Positions 23,343 through 31,935 are shown, numbered from the stretch's first letter. The stretch: 64,000 bases of DNA from Streptomyces venezuelae (GCF_008642275.1 NZ_CP029189.1:3512501-3576500), one strand, 5' to 3'. Numbers and translations: made by a program. The notes: generated by a model from the sequence alone, not told the origin.

Positions 23343-24283
23343 GGTCCGGTGACGTTGCCGGTGGCGCCGACGCGGCCGATGGTGTCGCCGGCGCCGACCG
23401 CACCGGAGGTCACCGACATCGAGGAGAGGTGGCAGTACCAGATCTCCGTACCGTCGGGGAGCTCCAGCACGATCCGGTAGCCGTACGCACCGGACCAGCC
23501 CGCCGAGGTGATCTTCCCGGCGGCCACGGCCTTGGCCGGGGTGCCGGTCGGGGCCGCGAAGTCGAGGCCGGTGTGGTGACCGGAGGACCACATCGAGCCG
23601 GAGTCACCGTAGTGCGAGGTGAGGGTGTAGGCGGAGGTGGGCAGGGAGTAGCTGCCGGACGGCTTGGCGAGGCGCTCCTGTTCGGCCTTGGCCGCCGCCT
23701 CCGCCGCCGCGGCCTTCGCCTCGGCCTCTTCCTTGGCCTTCGCCTCGGCCTGCGTCTTCGCCTCCTCGGCCTTGTGGGCCGCCTCCAGCTTCTCCTTGGC
23801 CTCCTGGGCGGCAGCCTGTCGCGCCGCGTCCTCGGCCTCCGCCCGGGCCTTCGCCTCGGCGGCGTCCTGCTGGGACTCGGCCTGCTGGAGGATGCGGTTG
23901 CGCAGCACCTCGCCCGCGTCGACGCCCTGGGCGGACTGCTGGGCGATGATCCCGGTCCGCTCGCCGGTCGGGGTCGCCGATCCGGAATCGGCGTCCTCCT
24001 GCTGGGCCTTGTCCCCGGTCATCATGTCGGGCAGGGCCGGCAGGGATATCGCGATCTGGGGCCGGTCCTGCGCCGTGGCGATGCCACCGGCGCCGACCGC
24101 CGCGATGACACCGACGCCGAGCACGGTGGAGCTGCGGGCGAGTCCTCCGCGCTGCTTGGCGACCCGGTGCTTGCCGCGGACCGGCCGCACCGAATCCTCG
24201 GTGGGATTCCACTCGCCCCAGGCACCCGCGGTGGGCGGCTCCTGGATTTCGATGCCTTCAGGGGCAGGCAAGTTGGAGGCCAC
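23261..24283 (-). CDS. M23-family cell-wall endopeptidase
   Basis: 340 residues. A cytoplasmic N-terminus of about 55 residues precedes a hydrophobic segment (STVLGVGVIAAVGAGGIATA). A coiled-coil-like Ala/Glu/Lys region spans about 135–215. The C-terminal LytM/M23 domain has HHTGLDF (zinc His and Asp), WYCHLSSM and HLHLEVR (catalytic HxH). It probably cuts peptidoglycan cross-links during growth or sporulation. GTG 24283 has GAGGAG 8–12 nt upstream; the frame to 24325 is longer but less likely. The 3' end overlaps the PrsW-like gene by 82 bp on the other strand. Confidence 0.9.
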   Translation of the reverse strand: MASNLPAPEGIEIQEPPTAGAWGEWNPTEDSVRPVRGKHRVAKQRGGLARSSTVLGVGVIAAVGAGGIATAQDRPQIAISLPALPDMMTGDKAQQEDADSGSATPTGERTGIIAQQSAQGVDAGEVLRNRILQQAESQQDAAEAKARAEAEDAARQAAAQEAKEKLEAAHKAEEAKTQAEAKAKEEAEAKAAAAEAAAKAEQERLAKPSGSYSLPTSAYTLTSHYGDSGSMWSSGHHTGLDFAAPTGTPAKAVAAGKITSAGWSGAYGYRIVLELPDGTEIWYCHLSSMSVTSGAVGAGDTIGRVGATGNVTGPHLHLEVRKGGSTQDPLAWLNSKGLTV

Positions 24284-24399
24284 CGGGGCACACTCCTCAT
24301 CGACGCGCGGGACGCGCGCGCGCACGGTGCCGTCTCTTGCGACGGCTGGGACGACCGCGCTGCGTTATCGAAAGGTAATAGACGGAGGGGAGTGATTCC

Positions 24400-24428
24400 A
24401 AGCTACTCCGCTTGATCGTTCCCACCAA
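24400..24428 (-). promoter_or_regulatory. candidate promoter of the M23 peptidase gene
   Basis: On the minus strand TTGGTG (revcomp 24423–24428), 17-nt spacer, TAGCTT (revcomp 24400–24405). It predicts a leader of about 110 nt containing a GCCGTC-GCAAGA-GACGGC hairpin (24328–24345). I looked for a c-di-AMP (ydaO-type) riboswitch, common before such genes, and did not find its core. Confidence 0.5.
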
Positions 24429-24606
24429 TCAGCCACTCACCGACTGGCTTTGGCCATCCCTTATCGCCGCGAAACCGGCTCAACCAGGGCATAAACAGAG
24501 CGACTCACGCATCACTTCAGCCACAGGCCGGAAATGACGGTTCGTCAACTTCCTTGCGGAGAGCATCTCTTCCATCACCCACCGTCACCACGCGCCCTCA
24601 CGTATT

Positions 24607-24653
24607 CCCGTCTTCCCGTCTTCCCGTCTTCACGTCTTCACGTCTTCACGTCG
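24607..24653. repeat. 8-bp tandem repeat, six copies
   Basis: CCCGTCTT three times (24607–24630), then CACGTCTT twice and CACGTCG (24631–24653). It covers the last codons and stop of the phosphatase gene (24646–24648) and runs beyond. An 8-bp unit can slip, which would change the protein's C-terminus. Confidence 0.9.
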
Positions 24654-25848
24654 CGCGAGGCACCACCGGTACGGTCCGCCGCCGCTCCGGTTCCCGCTCC
24701 CCCGGCCTGCCGACCGCGAGCAGCGCCATGTCGTCCGTCGCCCCGCCGCCCGTATGCCGGCGCACATCGCTGCTGAGCGCGCTGAGCAGCGCCTGCGGCC
24801 CCGGGAAGATCCGCCCGCGCAGCCGGGCGGCCGGATCGTAGAAGTCCCCCGCCCCGTCCCGGGCCTCGGTCAGCCCGTCCGTGTAGAGCAGCAGGGTGGT
24901 CCCCGCCGGAAAGGCCCACTCCTGCACCAGGTCCGGCCAGCCCCCCAGCTCCCCCATGCCGAGCGGCAGAGCGGGCTCCGCCGGGGCGAGGACCGCCAGC
25001 TCCCCGTTCCCGTGCAGCAGCAGCGGCTCCGGGTGACCGCGGTTGAGCAGACGCAGCACGCCCGCGCCCGGCGGGATCTCCCCGAGCACGCACGTCGTGA
25101 ACCCCTCCACCGCGTCCAGGCTGTCGCGCCGGATGCCCTCGCGGTTCAGCGCCCGCTCCAGCCGCTGCGCCAGCGCCTCCAGCGTCGGCTCGGTGTCCGC
25201 CGCCTCCCGGAACGCCCCGAGCACCACCGCGACGGCCTCCACCGCCCCCAGCCCCTTGCCCCGTACGTCACCCACCGCCAGCCGCACCCCGTACGGGGTC
25301 TCCTGGACCGCGTACAGGTCGCCGCCGATGAAGGCGTCGGCCTGCGCGGCCTCGTACCAGGCACAGACGTGCAGCCCCCCGATGCGCTCGGCGGGCTTCG
25401 GCAGCACCGCACGCTGCGCGGCCTCGGCGATCCCGCGCGCCGAGGCGAGGCGCTCGCCGCTGCGCCGCACCATGCGGTTGATCAGGACCGCCAGCCCCGC
25501 GACGGTCAGTACGGTCACCAGCTCGGTCAGCGCCTCGACCTTCCAGCTGGTGCCGCCCAGGACGTGCAGCACGAACACCGCGAACACGGCCAGGCCGCCG
25601 GTCAGGGCCGTGGCCCAGAGGGTGAACAGCGGGGCGGCGATCAGAGGGGCCGCCGTGAAGAACGGGGACCCCGTGAAGCTGGGCGGGGTCAGCACGTCGA
25701 AGACCATCCCGAGGACGATCAGCACACCCGGCAACATCCGGACCACGCGACGGGTCACACCGTTCGCATTGCCGCTCCCGTTCGCGTTCCCGTTCGTGTT
25801 CCCGTTCGCGCGCCCAGCGGTGTCGTCCTGCCGGCCCAGCCCCACCAC
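24646..25848 (-). CDS. membrane-bound SpoIIE-type phosphatase
   Basis: 400 residues. After an Asn/Gly-rich stretch (ANGNTNGNANGSGNANG) come four or five hydrophobic helices (MLPGVLIVLGMVFDVLT to LVTVLTVAGLAVLI). Then the PP2C/SpoIIE domain, about 190–385: AQRAVLPKPAERIGGL, GGDLYAV, VGDVRGKGLGAVE, LLLYTDGLTEARD and GGATDDMALLAV, with metal-binding Asp residues intact. Likely a membrane-sensing serine phosphatase for an anti-sigma antagonist. GTG 25848 has AGGAGAG at 5–6 nt; the ORF start at 26019 lies in the tRNA terminator and is rejected. Confidence 0.88.
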   Translation of the reverse strand: MVGLGRQDDTAGRANGNTNGNANGSGNANGVTRRVVRMLPGVLIVLGMVFDVLTPPSFTGSPFFTAAPLIAAPLFTLWATALTGGLAVFAVFVLHVLGGTSWKVEALTELVTVLTVAGLAVLINRMVRRSGERLASARGIAEAAQRAVLPKPAERIGGLHVCAWYEAAQADAFIGGDLYAVQETPYGVRLAVGDVRGKGLGAVEAVAVVLGAFREAADTEPTLEALAQRLERALNREGIRRDSLDAVEGFTTCVLGEIPPGAGVLRLLNRGHPEPLLLHGNGELAVLAPAEPALPLGMGELGGWPDLVQEWAFPAGTTLLLYTDGLTEARDGAGDFYDPAARLRGRIFPGPQALLSALSSDVRRHTGGGATDDMALLAVGRPGEREPERRRTVPVVPRAT

Positions 25849-26000
25849 GCCGCTCTCCTGCCGCCCGGTCCGCCGCGCGGGTCCGGGCCCGCCGCCTCCT
25901 CGCCCCTCAAGGCTGGCGGCAGGAGCACCCGTACGGCGACCTGACGGCGGCCGCACGGGTGACGGTCTGCGGCGGGGAAGCCGGGGAGGCCGACACACGA

Positions 26001-26036
26001 CGAAGGCCCGGTTCCTCAAGAGGAACCGGGCCTTCG
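26001..26036 (-). terminator. terminator of initiator tRNA
   Basis: Perfect 16-bp stem (26001–26016, 26021–26036) with CAAG loop, 8 nt after the tRNA 3' end on the minus strand. Confidence 0.9.
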
Positions 26037-26043
26037 TACTGAG

Positions 26044-26117
26044 TAGCGGGGACAGGATTTGAACCTGCGACCTCTGGGTTATGAGCCCAGCGAGCTACCG
26101 AGCTGCTCCACCCCGCG
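26044..26117 (-). tRNA. tRNA-fMet (CAT), initiator
   Basis: 74 nt with anticodon CAT in a stem of three consecutive G:C pairs (GGGCTCATAACCC) and an unpaired C1:U72, both hallmarks of initiator tRNA. T-loop TTCAAAT. CCA is not encoded. Confidence 0.95.
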
Positions 26118-26241
26118 TCGGTGAACACAACTCTACGCCATCCGGGGAGAGCCCTTCGCCAATTAACCGCCGCAGCCCCCACGGATCCACATCACCGCAG
26201 GTCAGAGCCGCAAGACTGGTACGCAACCGACCCCGGCACCG

Positions 26242-26754
26242 TCAGGCGGCAGGAAGCCGGCGGCGGGTCAGTACGCGGGTGGTGCTCCCGTCGTCCTCCC
26301 GGACGTCCCGTACGTGGGTGAAGCCGATGCGCTCCAGCAGGACCAGGGAGGCGGTGTTGGCGTCGGCCACGGTCGCGTGCACCTCGGTCAGGCCGAGGGA
26401 GCCGAAGCCGTACGCGACGATCGCCTCGGCGATCTCGGTACCGAGGCCCGCTCCCCAGGCCTCGGGGGCCAGGGCGTAGATGATCTCGTGTCCGTCGACC
26501 TCGTCGGTCCGCTTGATCTCGGCGTGCCCGACCAGCCGGCCCTCCCGGCGCACGGCCCACACGTCGAAGAGGTTCTCGGCGTAGACCTTGGTGAAGACCC
26601 GCCCGAAGAGCGCCCGGTCCTCGGCCTCGGAGGTGGGACCGTCTCCCATCCACCGGGACACCCGGGTGTCCTGGAAGAGCGCGACGAACCCTTCCTCGTC
26701 CTCGGGGGCGTACGGGTCGAGAACCAGGCGTTCGGTCCGGAGAACTGGCGTCAT
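26242..26754 (-). CDS. GNAT acetyltransferase (RimJ/RimL type)
   Basis: 170 residues beginning VLRTERLVLDPYAPEDEE, the standard start of the RimJ/RimL-like family. The acetyl-CoA loop is EAWGAGLGTEIAEAIVAYGF, and TASLVLLERIGFTHV is the C-terminal family block. ATG 26754 is chosen because the conserved fold begins there; the longer frame to 26976 runs back towards tRNA-Lys. Substrate unknown (protein N-termini or small molecules). It lies alone between two tRNA genes on the same strand. Confidence 0.88.
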   Translation of the reverse strand: MTPVLRTERLVLDPYAPEDEEGFVALFQDTRVSRWMGDGPTSEAEDRALFGRVFTKVYAENLFDVWAVRREGRLVGHAEIKRTDEVDGHEIIYALAPEAWGAGLGTEIAEAIVAYGFGSLGLTEVHATVADANTASLVLLERIGFTHVRDVREDDGSTTRVLTRRRLPAA

Positions 26755-26872
26755 GGCCGGGACGCTACCCTCCCGGCCCGACGGCCTCATCGCGTTTTCC
26801 GGCCGCCCCCGCTCCCGCCCCCTCCCCCGGAGTTGACGGACCGTCCGGTTCCGCGCAGGGCCGCAAACGACG

Positions 26873-26908
26873 CAGCGCCCCACCTGGCCGGAACCAAGTG
26901 GGGCGCTG
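26873..26908. terminator. terminator after tRNA-Lys
   Basis: 11-bp perfect stem (26873–26883, CAGCGCCCCAC; 26898–26908) with a 14-nt loop, downstream of tRNA-Lys on the minus strand and upstream of the acetyltransferase. Confidence 0.8.
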
Positions 26909-26949
26909 AGTAGCAGGTCAGAGGGGTCAGCCCCCGTGCCTGCGAGCGG

Positions 26950-27022
26950 TAGGCCATGTCGGACTCGAACCGACAACCAACGGATTAAAAGTCCGCTGCT
27001 CTGCCAATTGAGCTAATGGCCC
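26950..27022 (-). tRNA. tRNA-Lys (TTT)
   Basis: 73 nt, acceptor GGGCCAT paired with ATGGCCT (G1·U72 wobble), anticodon loop CTTTTAA (TTT), T-loop TTCGAGT, discriminator A. CCA is not encoded. Confidence 0.95.
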
Positions 27023-27189
27023 TCCAGGTGCTCACCCCAGAGCATAGCCGGACCGCGCGGGTCAGCCGATCGGGTATCCGCCGACCGGCCTGTCGCCGCC
27101 GGTTCGGAGGTGCTCCGCAGGGCTCCGCAGGGCCTGGAACCGGACCCCGAGGGGGTGTTACGCGGCATCAGGTCCCGGGAGCGGAGAAA

Positions 27190-27221
27190 GGCCCGCACGG
27201 CACCTGGGTGTCGTACGGGCC
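27190..27221 (-). terminator. terminator of the DEAD-box helicase gene
   Basis: Stem GGCCCG-C-ACGGCACC with GGTGTCGT-A-CGGGCC (one mismatch, one G·U), 2-nt apex, starting 29 nt past the stop codon on the minus strand. Confidence 0.75.
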
Positions 27222-27249
27222 CTTGCTCAGGGGTTCAGCTCAGCTGAGG

Positions 27250-29577
27250 TCAGCCGTTGCGCTTCCAGCGCGGCTTGTCGTCGCGGCGGCCGCCGAAGCC
27301 GCCGGTGGAGCCGGAGCCGGACGGACGGTGGTCGTCACGGCGGCCGTACGGGCGGTCGCCGCCACCGGAGCGGAAGCCACCGGCCGGACGGTCGTCACGG
27401 CGGTCGCGGTTGAAGGGACGGTCGCCGCCACCGGAGCGGAAGCCACCGGAGGGACGGTCGTCGCGGTTGAAGCCGCCGGAGGGACGGTCGTCACGGCGGA
27501 AGCCACCACGGTCGCCACCACGGTCGTCACGGTTGAAACCACCGGACGGACGGTCGTCACGACGGAAGCCACCACCGGACGGACGGTCGCCACCGGAGCG
27601 GAAGCCACCCGACGGACGGTCGTCGCGGCGGAAGCCACCACGGTCGCCACCACGGTCGTCACGGTTGAAACCACCGGACGGACGGTCGTCACGACGGAAG
27701 CCACCACCGGACGGACGGTCGCCACCGGAGCGGAAGCCACCCGACGGACGGTCGTCGCGGCGGAAGCCACCACGGTCGCCACCACGGTCGTCACGGTTGA
27801 AACCACCCGACGGACGGCCACCACGGTCACCGCGGTCACCGCGGTCGTCGCGGCGGAAGCCGCCACGGTCGCCACCGCGGTCGCCGCCGCGGTTGTCACG
27901 ACGCTCGAAGTTGCCGCGGTCGTCGCGCTGGGCGCGGTTCTCCTCGCGGCGCTCCTGGGCGGCGATCTCGGCGGCAGCGGCAGCGGCAGCAGCCGCGACC
28001 TCGGCCTCGGCGGCCTCGGCCACCTCGGCGACAGCGGCCTCCGGGTCCTCGCCGCGCTCACGGGCGGAGCGGGCGACGAGGCGGTCGGCCTCCTCGCGCA
28101 GCTCGCCGGCCCGGCGGGTCAGACGCTCCAGCTGCTTGGTCAGCTCGGCGACCTCACGCTCGGCCTGCTTGGCGGCGTTGTTCGCGGAGTCGGCCTGGAC
28201 CTCGGTCAGCGAACGGGCACCGGTGATCTCGGCGACCTCCGGCTCGAAGGCGCCGGCACCCTGGACGATGTGGCGCGAGGCGTCGACGCCCGCGTCCTCC
28301 ATCAGGCGGAAGATCTGGCGGCGCTGGTGCGGCAGCGCGAGGGAGACCACGACACCGGACTTGCCGGCACGGGCGGTACGGCCCGAGCGGTGCAGGTAGT
28401 CCTTGTGGTCGCCGGCCGGGTCCACGTTCAGGACCAGGTCGATGCCGTCGACGTGGATGCCGCGGGCGGCGACGTCGGTCGCGACGAGCGCGTTGACGTA
28501 GCCGTCCTTGAAGTCGGCGAGGACGCGGGTACGGGCACCCTGCGTCATGCCGCCGTGCAGCGCGTCGGCCTTCACGCCGGCCTCGACGAGCTGCTCGGCG
28601 ATGCGGTCGGCGCCCAGCTGGGTGCGGACGAAGATGATGGTGCGGCCCTTGCGGGCGGCGATGGCGGCCGTGACCGGCGCCTTGTCCTTCGGCTTCACGA
28701 CGAGGACGTGGTGCGTCATGGTCGTGACGTTGCCCTGCGCGCTGTCGACCTCGTGCGTGACGGGGTTGGACAGGTAGCGCTTGACCAGGGTGCCGATCTC
28801 GTTCTCCATGGTGGCGGAGAAGAGCATGCGCTGGCCGCCGCCCGGGATCTGGTCGAGCAGCTCGGTGACCTCGGGCAGGAAGCCCAGGTCCGCCATCTGG
28901 TCGGCCTCGTCGAGCACCGCGACCTGGACGTTCTCCAGGGAGCAGGCGCCGCGGTTGATGATGTCGCGCAGACGGCCGGGGGTGGCGACGAGGATGTCGA
29001 CACCGCGCTCCAGGGCGTAGATCTGGTTGCTCATGGAGGTACCGCCGCAGACGACCTTCATCTTCAGGCCGAGCACGTCGCCGTAGGGCTGGAGCGCGTC
29101 CGCGACCTGCATCGCGAGCTCACGGGTCGGCGTGAGGATGATCGCGCGGGGCTTCTTCTTCTCGGTGAAGCCGCCGGCCAGCTGGGCCAGGGTCGGCAGA
29201 CCGAAGGAGAGGGTCTTGCCGGAGCCGGTGCGGCCACGGCCCAGGATGTCCTTGCCGGCCAGGGCGTCCGGGATGGTCGCGGCCTGGATCGGGAAGGGGG
29301 TGGTGACGCCGTTCTGCGCGAGCTTGCGCACGACACCGTCGGGGAGACCGAGGTCGCCGAAGGTGATCGAGGGCTCCGCGTCGGCGTCGGCGTCGTCGAA
29401 GTCGTCGGCCGAGTCCTCGAAGGACTCGTCGGTGTTCACGTCGGCCTCAAGAGCCTCGATGATCTCGTTGGCCTCGGCGGCCTCGATCGCCTCGGTGACC
29501 ACGAGGGCCTCGGCGTCGATCATCTCGTTGGAGTCGTTCTCGGGCATGACGGAACGGTCAGAGCTGGAAATGGACAT
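27250..29577 (-). CDS. DEAD-box RNA helicase with RG-rich tail
   Basis: 775 residues. An acidic N-terminus (1–70) precedes the two RecA domains: Q-motif (ITFGDLGLPDGVV), Walker A GRGRTGSGKT, PTRELA, ATPGR, LDEADQMADLGF, SAT, then RGIHVDGIDLV and HRSGRTARAG. A Glu/Ala coiled segment follows (about 470–550). The last 220 residues are RGG/RDDRPSGGF repeats, a basic RNA-binding tail. Such helicases unwind rRNA and mRNA structure, especially in the cold. Two copies of the tail repeat are identical at DNA level. The 150-nt 5' leader is compatible with post-transcriptional control. Confidence 0.95.
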   Translation of the reverse strand: MSISSSDRSVMPENDSNEMIDAEALVVTEAIEAAEANEIIEALEADVNTDESFEDSADDFDDADADAEPSITFGDLGLPDGVVRKLAQNGVTTPFPIQAATIPDALAGKDILGRGRTGSGKTLSFGLPTLAQLAGGFTEKKKPRAIILTPTRELAMQVADALQPYGDVLGLKMKVVCGGTSMSNQIYALERGVDILVATPGRLRDIINRGACSLENVQVAVLDEADQMADLGFLPEVTELLDQIPGGGQRMLFSATMENEIGTLVKRYLSNPVTHEVDSAQGNVTTMTHHVLVVKPKDKAPVTAAIAARKGRTIIFVRTQLGADRIAEQLVEAGVKADALHGGMTQGARTRVLADFKDGYVNALVATDVAARGIHVDGIDLVLNVDPAGDHKDYLHRSGRTARAGKSGVVVSLALPHQRRQIFRLMEDAGVDASRHIVQGAGAFEPEVAEITGARSLTEVQADSANNAAKQAEREVAELTKQLERLTRRAGELREEADRLVARSARERGEDPEAAVAEVAEAAEAEVAAAAAAAAAEIAAQERREENRAQRDDRGNFERRDNRGGDRGGDRGGFRRDDRGDRGDRGGRPSGGFNRDDRGGDRGGFRRDDRPSGGFRSGGDRPSGGGFRRDDRPSGGFNRDDRGGDRGGFRRDDRPSGGFRSGGDRPSGGGFRRDDRPSGGFNRDDRGGDRGGFRRDDRPSGGFNRDDRPSGGFRSGGGDRPFNRDRRDDRPAGGFRSGGGDRPYGRRDDHRPSGSGSTGGFGGRRDDKPRWKRNG
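27501..27817. repeat. 132-bp perfect tandem repeat in helicase tail
   Basis: Units start at 27501, 27633 and 27765. The first two (27501–27632 and 27633–27764) are identical over all 132 bp by eye; the third is a 53-bp partial copy with one change. Each full unit encodes 44 residues in frame. Confidence 0.92.
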
Positions 29578-29638
29578 GCGAAATGCGAAACCTTCCGGAG
29601 TCTCGGCACGCGCCCAAACTCCGTGAATCGCAAATCGA

Positions 29639-29761
29639 CCGCCTCAATGCGGTCAGCCACGGCTAGGGAGAGTACGCGCCACACGGCGCTCTTCGGATTC
29701 GGCGCCGGGCAATGGGATCAAACGATCTATAACCATACGCACCCTCCCCGGGGTCTGGCAA
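29639..29761 (-). promoter_or_regulatory. promoter and leader hairpin of the DEAD-box gene
   Basis: TTGCCA (revcomp 29756–29761), 18-nt spacer, TATGGT (revcomp 29732–29737) on the minus strand; predicted start near 29725, giving a leader of about 148 nt. The leader contains GACCGC-ATTGAG-GCGGTC (29639–29656). The remaining gap to 29854 shows nothing else. Confidence 0.55.
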
Positions 29762-29854
29762 GTCGCCCCCGGAAGAACGGCTCTGACCTGCGAAGACGCC
29801 CACGAGGGCGGAGGAGGACCGGGCCCCGGCGGACCCGGTCGGGTGCCGCCGGGC

Positions 29855-30391
29855 CTAGAGCTCGGGGGCCGGAACGAGGGTCGGCTCCGGCTGCGGACTC
29901 GGCGGATCCGGAGTGGGTTCCGTCACAGGGGGAGTCGTGGCCGGGGGCGCCGGGGTCGGGCTCGCCGACTGCTGCCCGCCCGCCGAACCGCCGGGGCCGC
30001 CGGGGCCGCCGCCCGGTCCGCCCGTCGTGGGTTCCTGCGGGCCCTGCCCGCCCGCACCCCCGCCCGGTCCCGCCGACGGTGCGGGTGCGCCCGGCCGTCC
30101 GGGCGTCGCGCCGGGACTCGGCGAGGCTCCGGTCGCGCCGGAGGCCTTGCCGTCCTCCTTGGGCCTGCCCTCCTGGCTCCCCGTACCGTCCTTCACGCCG
30201 TGCCCGTTGCCGCGGACCCCGGAGCCGCGCCCCGAAACGGTCCCCGCACCCGCCTCGGCGCCGCTGCGGCGGTCACCCGAAGCGGCGGGGCCGGGCTTCG
30301 CCGCGTCCTCACCGACGCTCATGCAGCCGGCCGTCGCCGCGACCGCGAGCGCGGTGACGGCCAGTCGGAGGGAAGCGGACAACTGGCGCAC
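29855..30391 (-). CDS. Pro/Gly-rich small lipoprotein
   Basis: 178 residues. Signal peptide RQLSASLRLAVTALAVAATAGC with a lipobox-like ATAGC (T at -3 is less usual). The rest is disordered: Gly/Ser/Pro-rich (GGGAGGQGPQEPTTGGPGGG) and ends in PTPDPPSPQPEPT repeats. No catalytic domain is seen, so it is probably a cell-surface tether or filler of unknown role. GTG 30391 has GGAGG at 7 nt. No recognised family. Confidence 0.7.
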   Translation of the reverse strand: MRQLSASLRLAVTALAVAATAGCMSVGEDAAKPGPAASGDRRSGAEAGAGTVSGRGSGVRGNGHGVKDGTGSQEGRPKEDGKASGATGASPSPGATPGRPGAPAPSAGPGGGAGGQGPQEPTTGGPGGGPGGPGGSAGGQQSASPTPAPPATTPPVTEPTPDPPSPQPEPTLVPAPEL

Positions 30392-30479
30392 GGGGGCACC
30401 TCCGGAGCCTGAGGGTGAACTTTCCGCATGAGCGGGTCAATGTGCCCAACTCCCTTCGGCCCGTGAGGGACACGCCCTC

Positions 30480-30570
30480 GGGCCAACGGCCGGGCCAACA
30501 CCCGGGCCGACACCGGGCCGTTCCGGCCCCAAGACGAGTCCCGGGCCGCGCCCCGGGCCGAGTCCCGGGC
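30480..30570. repeat. CCGGGCC-rich repetitive gap
   Basis: At least six CCGGGCC or CCCGGGC units within 90 bp between the lipoprotein and the second fluoride channel gene. They can fold into alternative hairpins and may end the crcB transcript, which finishes at 30579. Confidence 0.6.
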
Positions 30571-30578
30571 GGACCCCC

Positions 30579-30953
30579 TCAGCCGAAGAGCCGCAGCGCC
30601 GCCGTCGACCCGAGGCGCACCGCGCCCAGCCCGACCAGCACCGACGCCACCACGTTCGCCGCGGCCAGGAACCCCCGGCCGCGCTCGGCCAGCCGCAGCG
30701 TCTCGTACGAGAACGTCGAGTACGTGCTCAGCGCCCCGCACAGCCCGGTCCCGAGCAGCAACTGCAGCCGCGAGGAGGCGGCGCCCGCCAACGCCGCCCC
30801 GGCCAGCGCCCCGAGCACCAGACAGGCGGCCGCGTTGACCACGAACGTGCCCCAGGGGAAGACGGAGTCGTGCCGCGCCTGCACCGCACGGTCCAGCAGG
30901 TAGCGCAGCGGTGCACCGACGGCCGCACCCACGACCACGAGCAGCCAGTTCAC
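30579..30953 (-). CDS. crcB: fluoride channel FluC/CrcB (subunit 2)
   Basis: 124 residues, four membrane helices. FluC signatures are present: [10 protein letters not shown] at the N-terminus, [17 protein letters not shown] (pore Asn) and [12 protein letters not shown] (the Phe-box region). Fluc channels export fluoride as dual-topology dimers; where two copies are paired they may form a heterodimer. GTG 30953 overlaps the upstream subunit's stop (GTGA, 30950–30953), so the pair is translationally coupled. Confidence 0.93.
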   Translation of the reverse strand: MNWLLVVVGAAVGAPLRYLLDRAVQARHDSVFPWGTFVVNAAACLVLGALAGAALAGAASSRLQLLLGTGLCGALSTYSTFSYETLRLAERGRGFLAAANVVASVLVGLGAVRLGSTAALRLFG

Positions 30954-31528
30954 CGCGGAACACGCCCGGTGGCGCGCCCGCCCACCGCGAGCCGGGTCGC
31001 CGCGGCCGCCGCCCAGACCGCACCGAGCGCCGCCACCACCGTGAGCCCGCCGTACGCCAGGGCGGTCCCCGCCTCCCCCTCGTCCAGGAGCCGTGAGAAG
31101 TCCACCGCGTAGGTGGAGAAGGTGGTGAAGCCCCCGAGCACGCCGACCCCGGCGAAGGGCCTCAGCAGCGGATGCGGGGCCGTCCGGCCTCCCTCGCTGA
31201 TCAGCACCATGAGCACGCCGATCAGCGCGCTGCCCGAGGCGTTGATCCACAGGGTCGCCCACGGGAACGCCCCGGGCCCGGCCGGCCACAGCAGGGAGAT
31301 CCCGTACCGCGCCGCGCCCCCGACCGCGCCGCCCGCCGCCACCGCCGCGAGCACCCGGCCCTGCGGTTCGGTGCGCTGTGCGGGTACGTGCAGGTCGACG
31401 TCCGGATCAATGGCTTCGGACACCACCGGGGCCTCCGAGGCCCCTGACGCCCCTGGCGCCTGTGACCCCTGCGACTCCCGCGCGGCCTTCGCCTCGCCGT
31501 CGCCGGGAACCGGGGCCGGCCCGGTCAC
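30950..31528 (-). CDS. crcB: fluoride channel FluC/CrcB (subunit 1)
   Basis: 192 residues. About 65 extra N-terminal residues (Glu/Ala/Ser-rich, cytoplasmic) precede the FluC fold: [38 protein letters not shown] and [16 protein letters not shown]. The longer N-terminus is common in Streptomyces first copies. GTG 31528 overlaps the metallopeptidase-like gene's stop (GTGA, 31525–31528). No fluoride riboswitch is visible upstream. Confidence 0.92.
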   Translation of the reverse strand: MTGPAPVPGDGEAKAARESQGSQAPGASGASEAPVVSEAIDPDVDLHVPAQRTEPQGRVLAAVAAGGAVGGAARYGISLLWPAGPGAFPWATLWINASGSALIGVLMVLISEGGRTAPHPLLRPFAGVGVLGGFTTFSTYAVDFSRLLDEGEAGTALAYGGLTVVAALGAVWAAAAATRLAVGGRATGRVPR

Positions 31529-31875
31529 CCGTACCCCAGCGCGTGCAGCCGGTCGTCGTCGATCCCGAAGTGGTGGGCGATCTCGTGGACCACGGTGACC
31601 TCCGTCTCCGCGACCACGCTCTCCCGGTCCTCGCACATGCGCAACGTGGGATTGCGGTAGATCGTGATGCGGTCCGGCAGCACCCCGGCGTACCACTCGC
31701 CGCGGTCCGTCAGCGGAGTGCCCTCGTACAGACCGAGCAGCTCGGGGTCGTCGGCGGGCGGTTCGTCCTCGACGAACACCGCCACGTTGTCCATCAGCCG
31801 CGTCAGCTCCGGCGGGATCCGGTCCAGGGCCTCTGCGACGAGCTCTTCGAACTCCTCGCGCGTCATCTCCAGCAC
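31525..31875 (-). CDS. zincin-like metallopeptidase-family protein
   Basis: About 116 residues. [20 protein letters not shown] at the N-terminus and [20 protein letters not shown] at the C-terminus, an HExxHxxGxxD zincin motif. The family is small, cytosolic and of unknown substrate (metallopeptidase family, formerly DUF1025-like). GTG 31875 (reading VLEMTREE) or ATG 31866 could start it; neither has a clear ribosome site. It is first in a three-gene operon with two fluoride channel genes, each junction a 4-bp overlap. Confidence 0.85.
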   Translation of the reverse strand: MLEMTREEFEELVAEALDRIPPELTRLMDNVAVFVEDEPPADDPELLGLYEGTPLTDRGEWYAGVLPDRITIYRNPTLRMCEDRESVVAETEVTVVHEIAHHFGIDDDRLHALGYG

Positions 31876-31905
31876 CCGGCCATTGTCGCTCCGGGGGAAA
31901 CCGTT

Positions 31906-31935
31906 TTGGCGATAGCTCCCCGGATCCCATATGCT
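31906..31935 (+). promoter_or_regulatory. promoter of the Glu–Asp–Phe tRNA operon
   Basis: TTGGCG (31906–31911), 18-nt spacer, TATGCT (31930–31935). The predicted start near 31942 is 37 nt before tRNA-Glu. It lies back-to-back with the start of the metallopeptidase-like gene. Confidence 0.6.

Noticed and set aside
24284..24645. c-di-AMP (ydaO-type) riboswitch before the M23 peptidase
   Set aside because: Common before such genes in Streptomyces, but the conserved core blocks are not visible; only a short leader hairpin is present.
25849..26019. Extended start of the SpoIIE phosphatase at 26019
   Set aside because: It would begin inside the initiator-tRNA terminator; GTG 25848 has a proper ribosome site.
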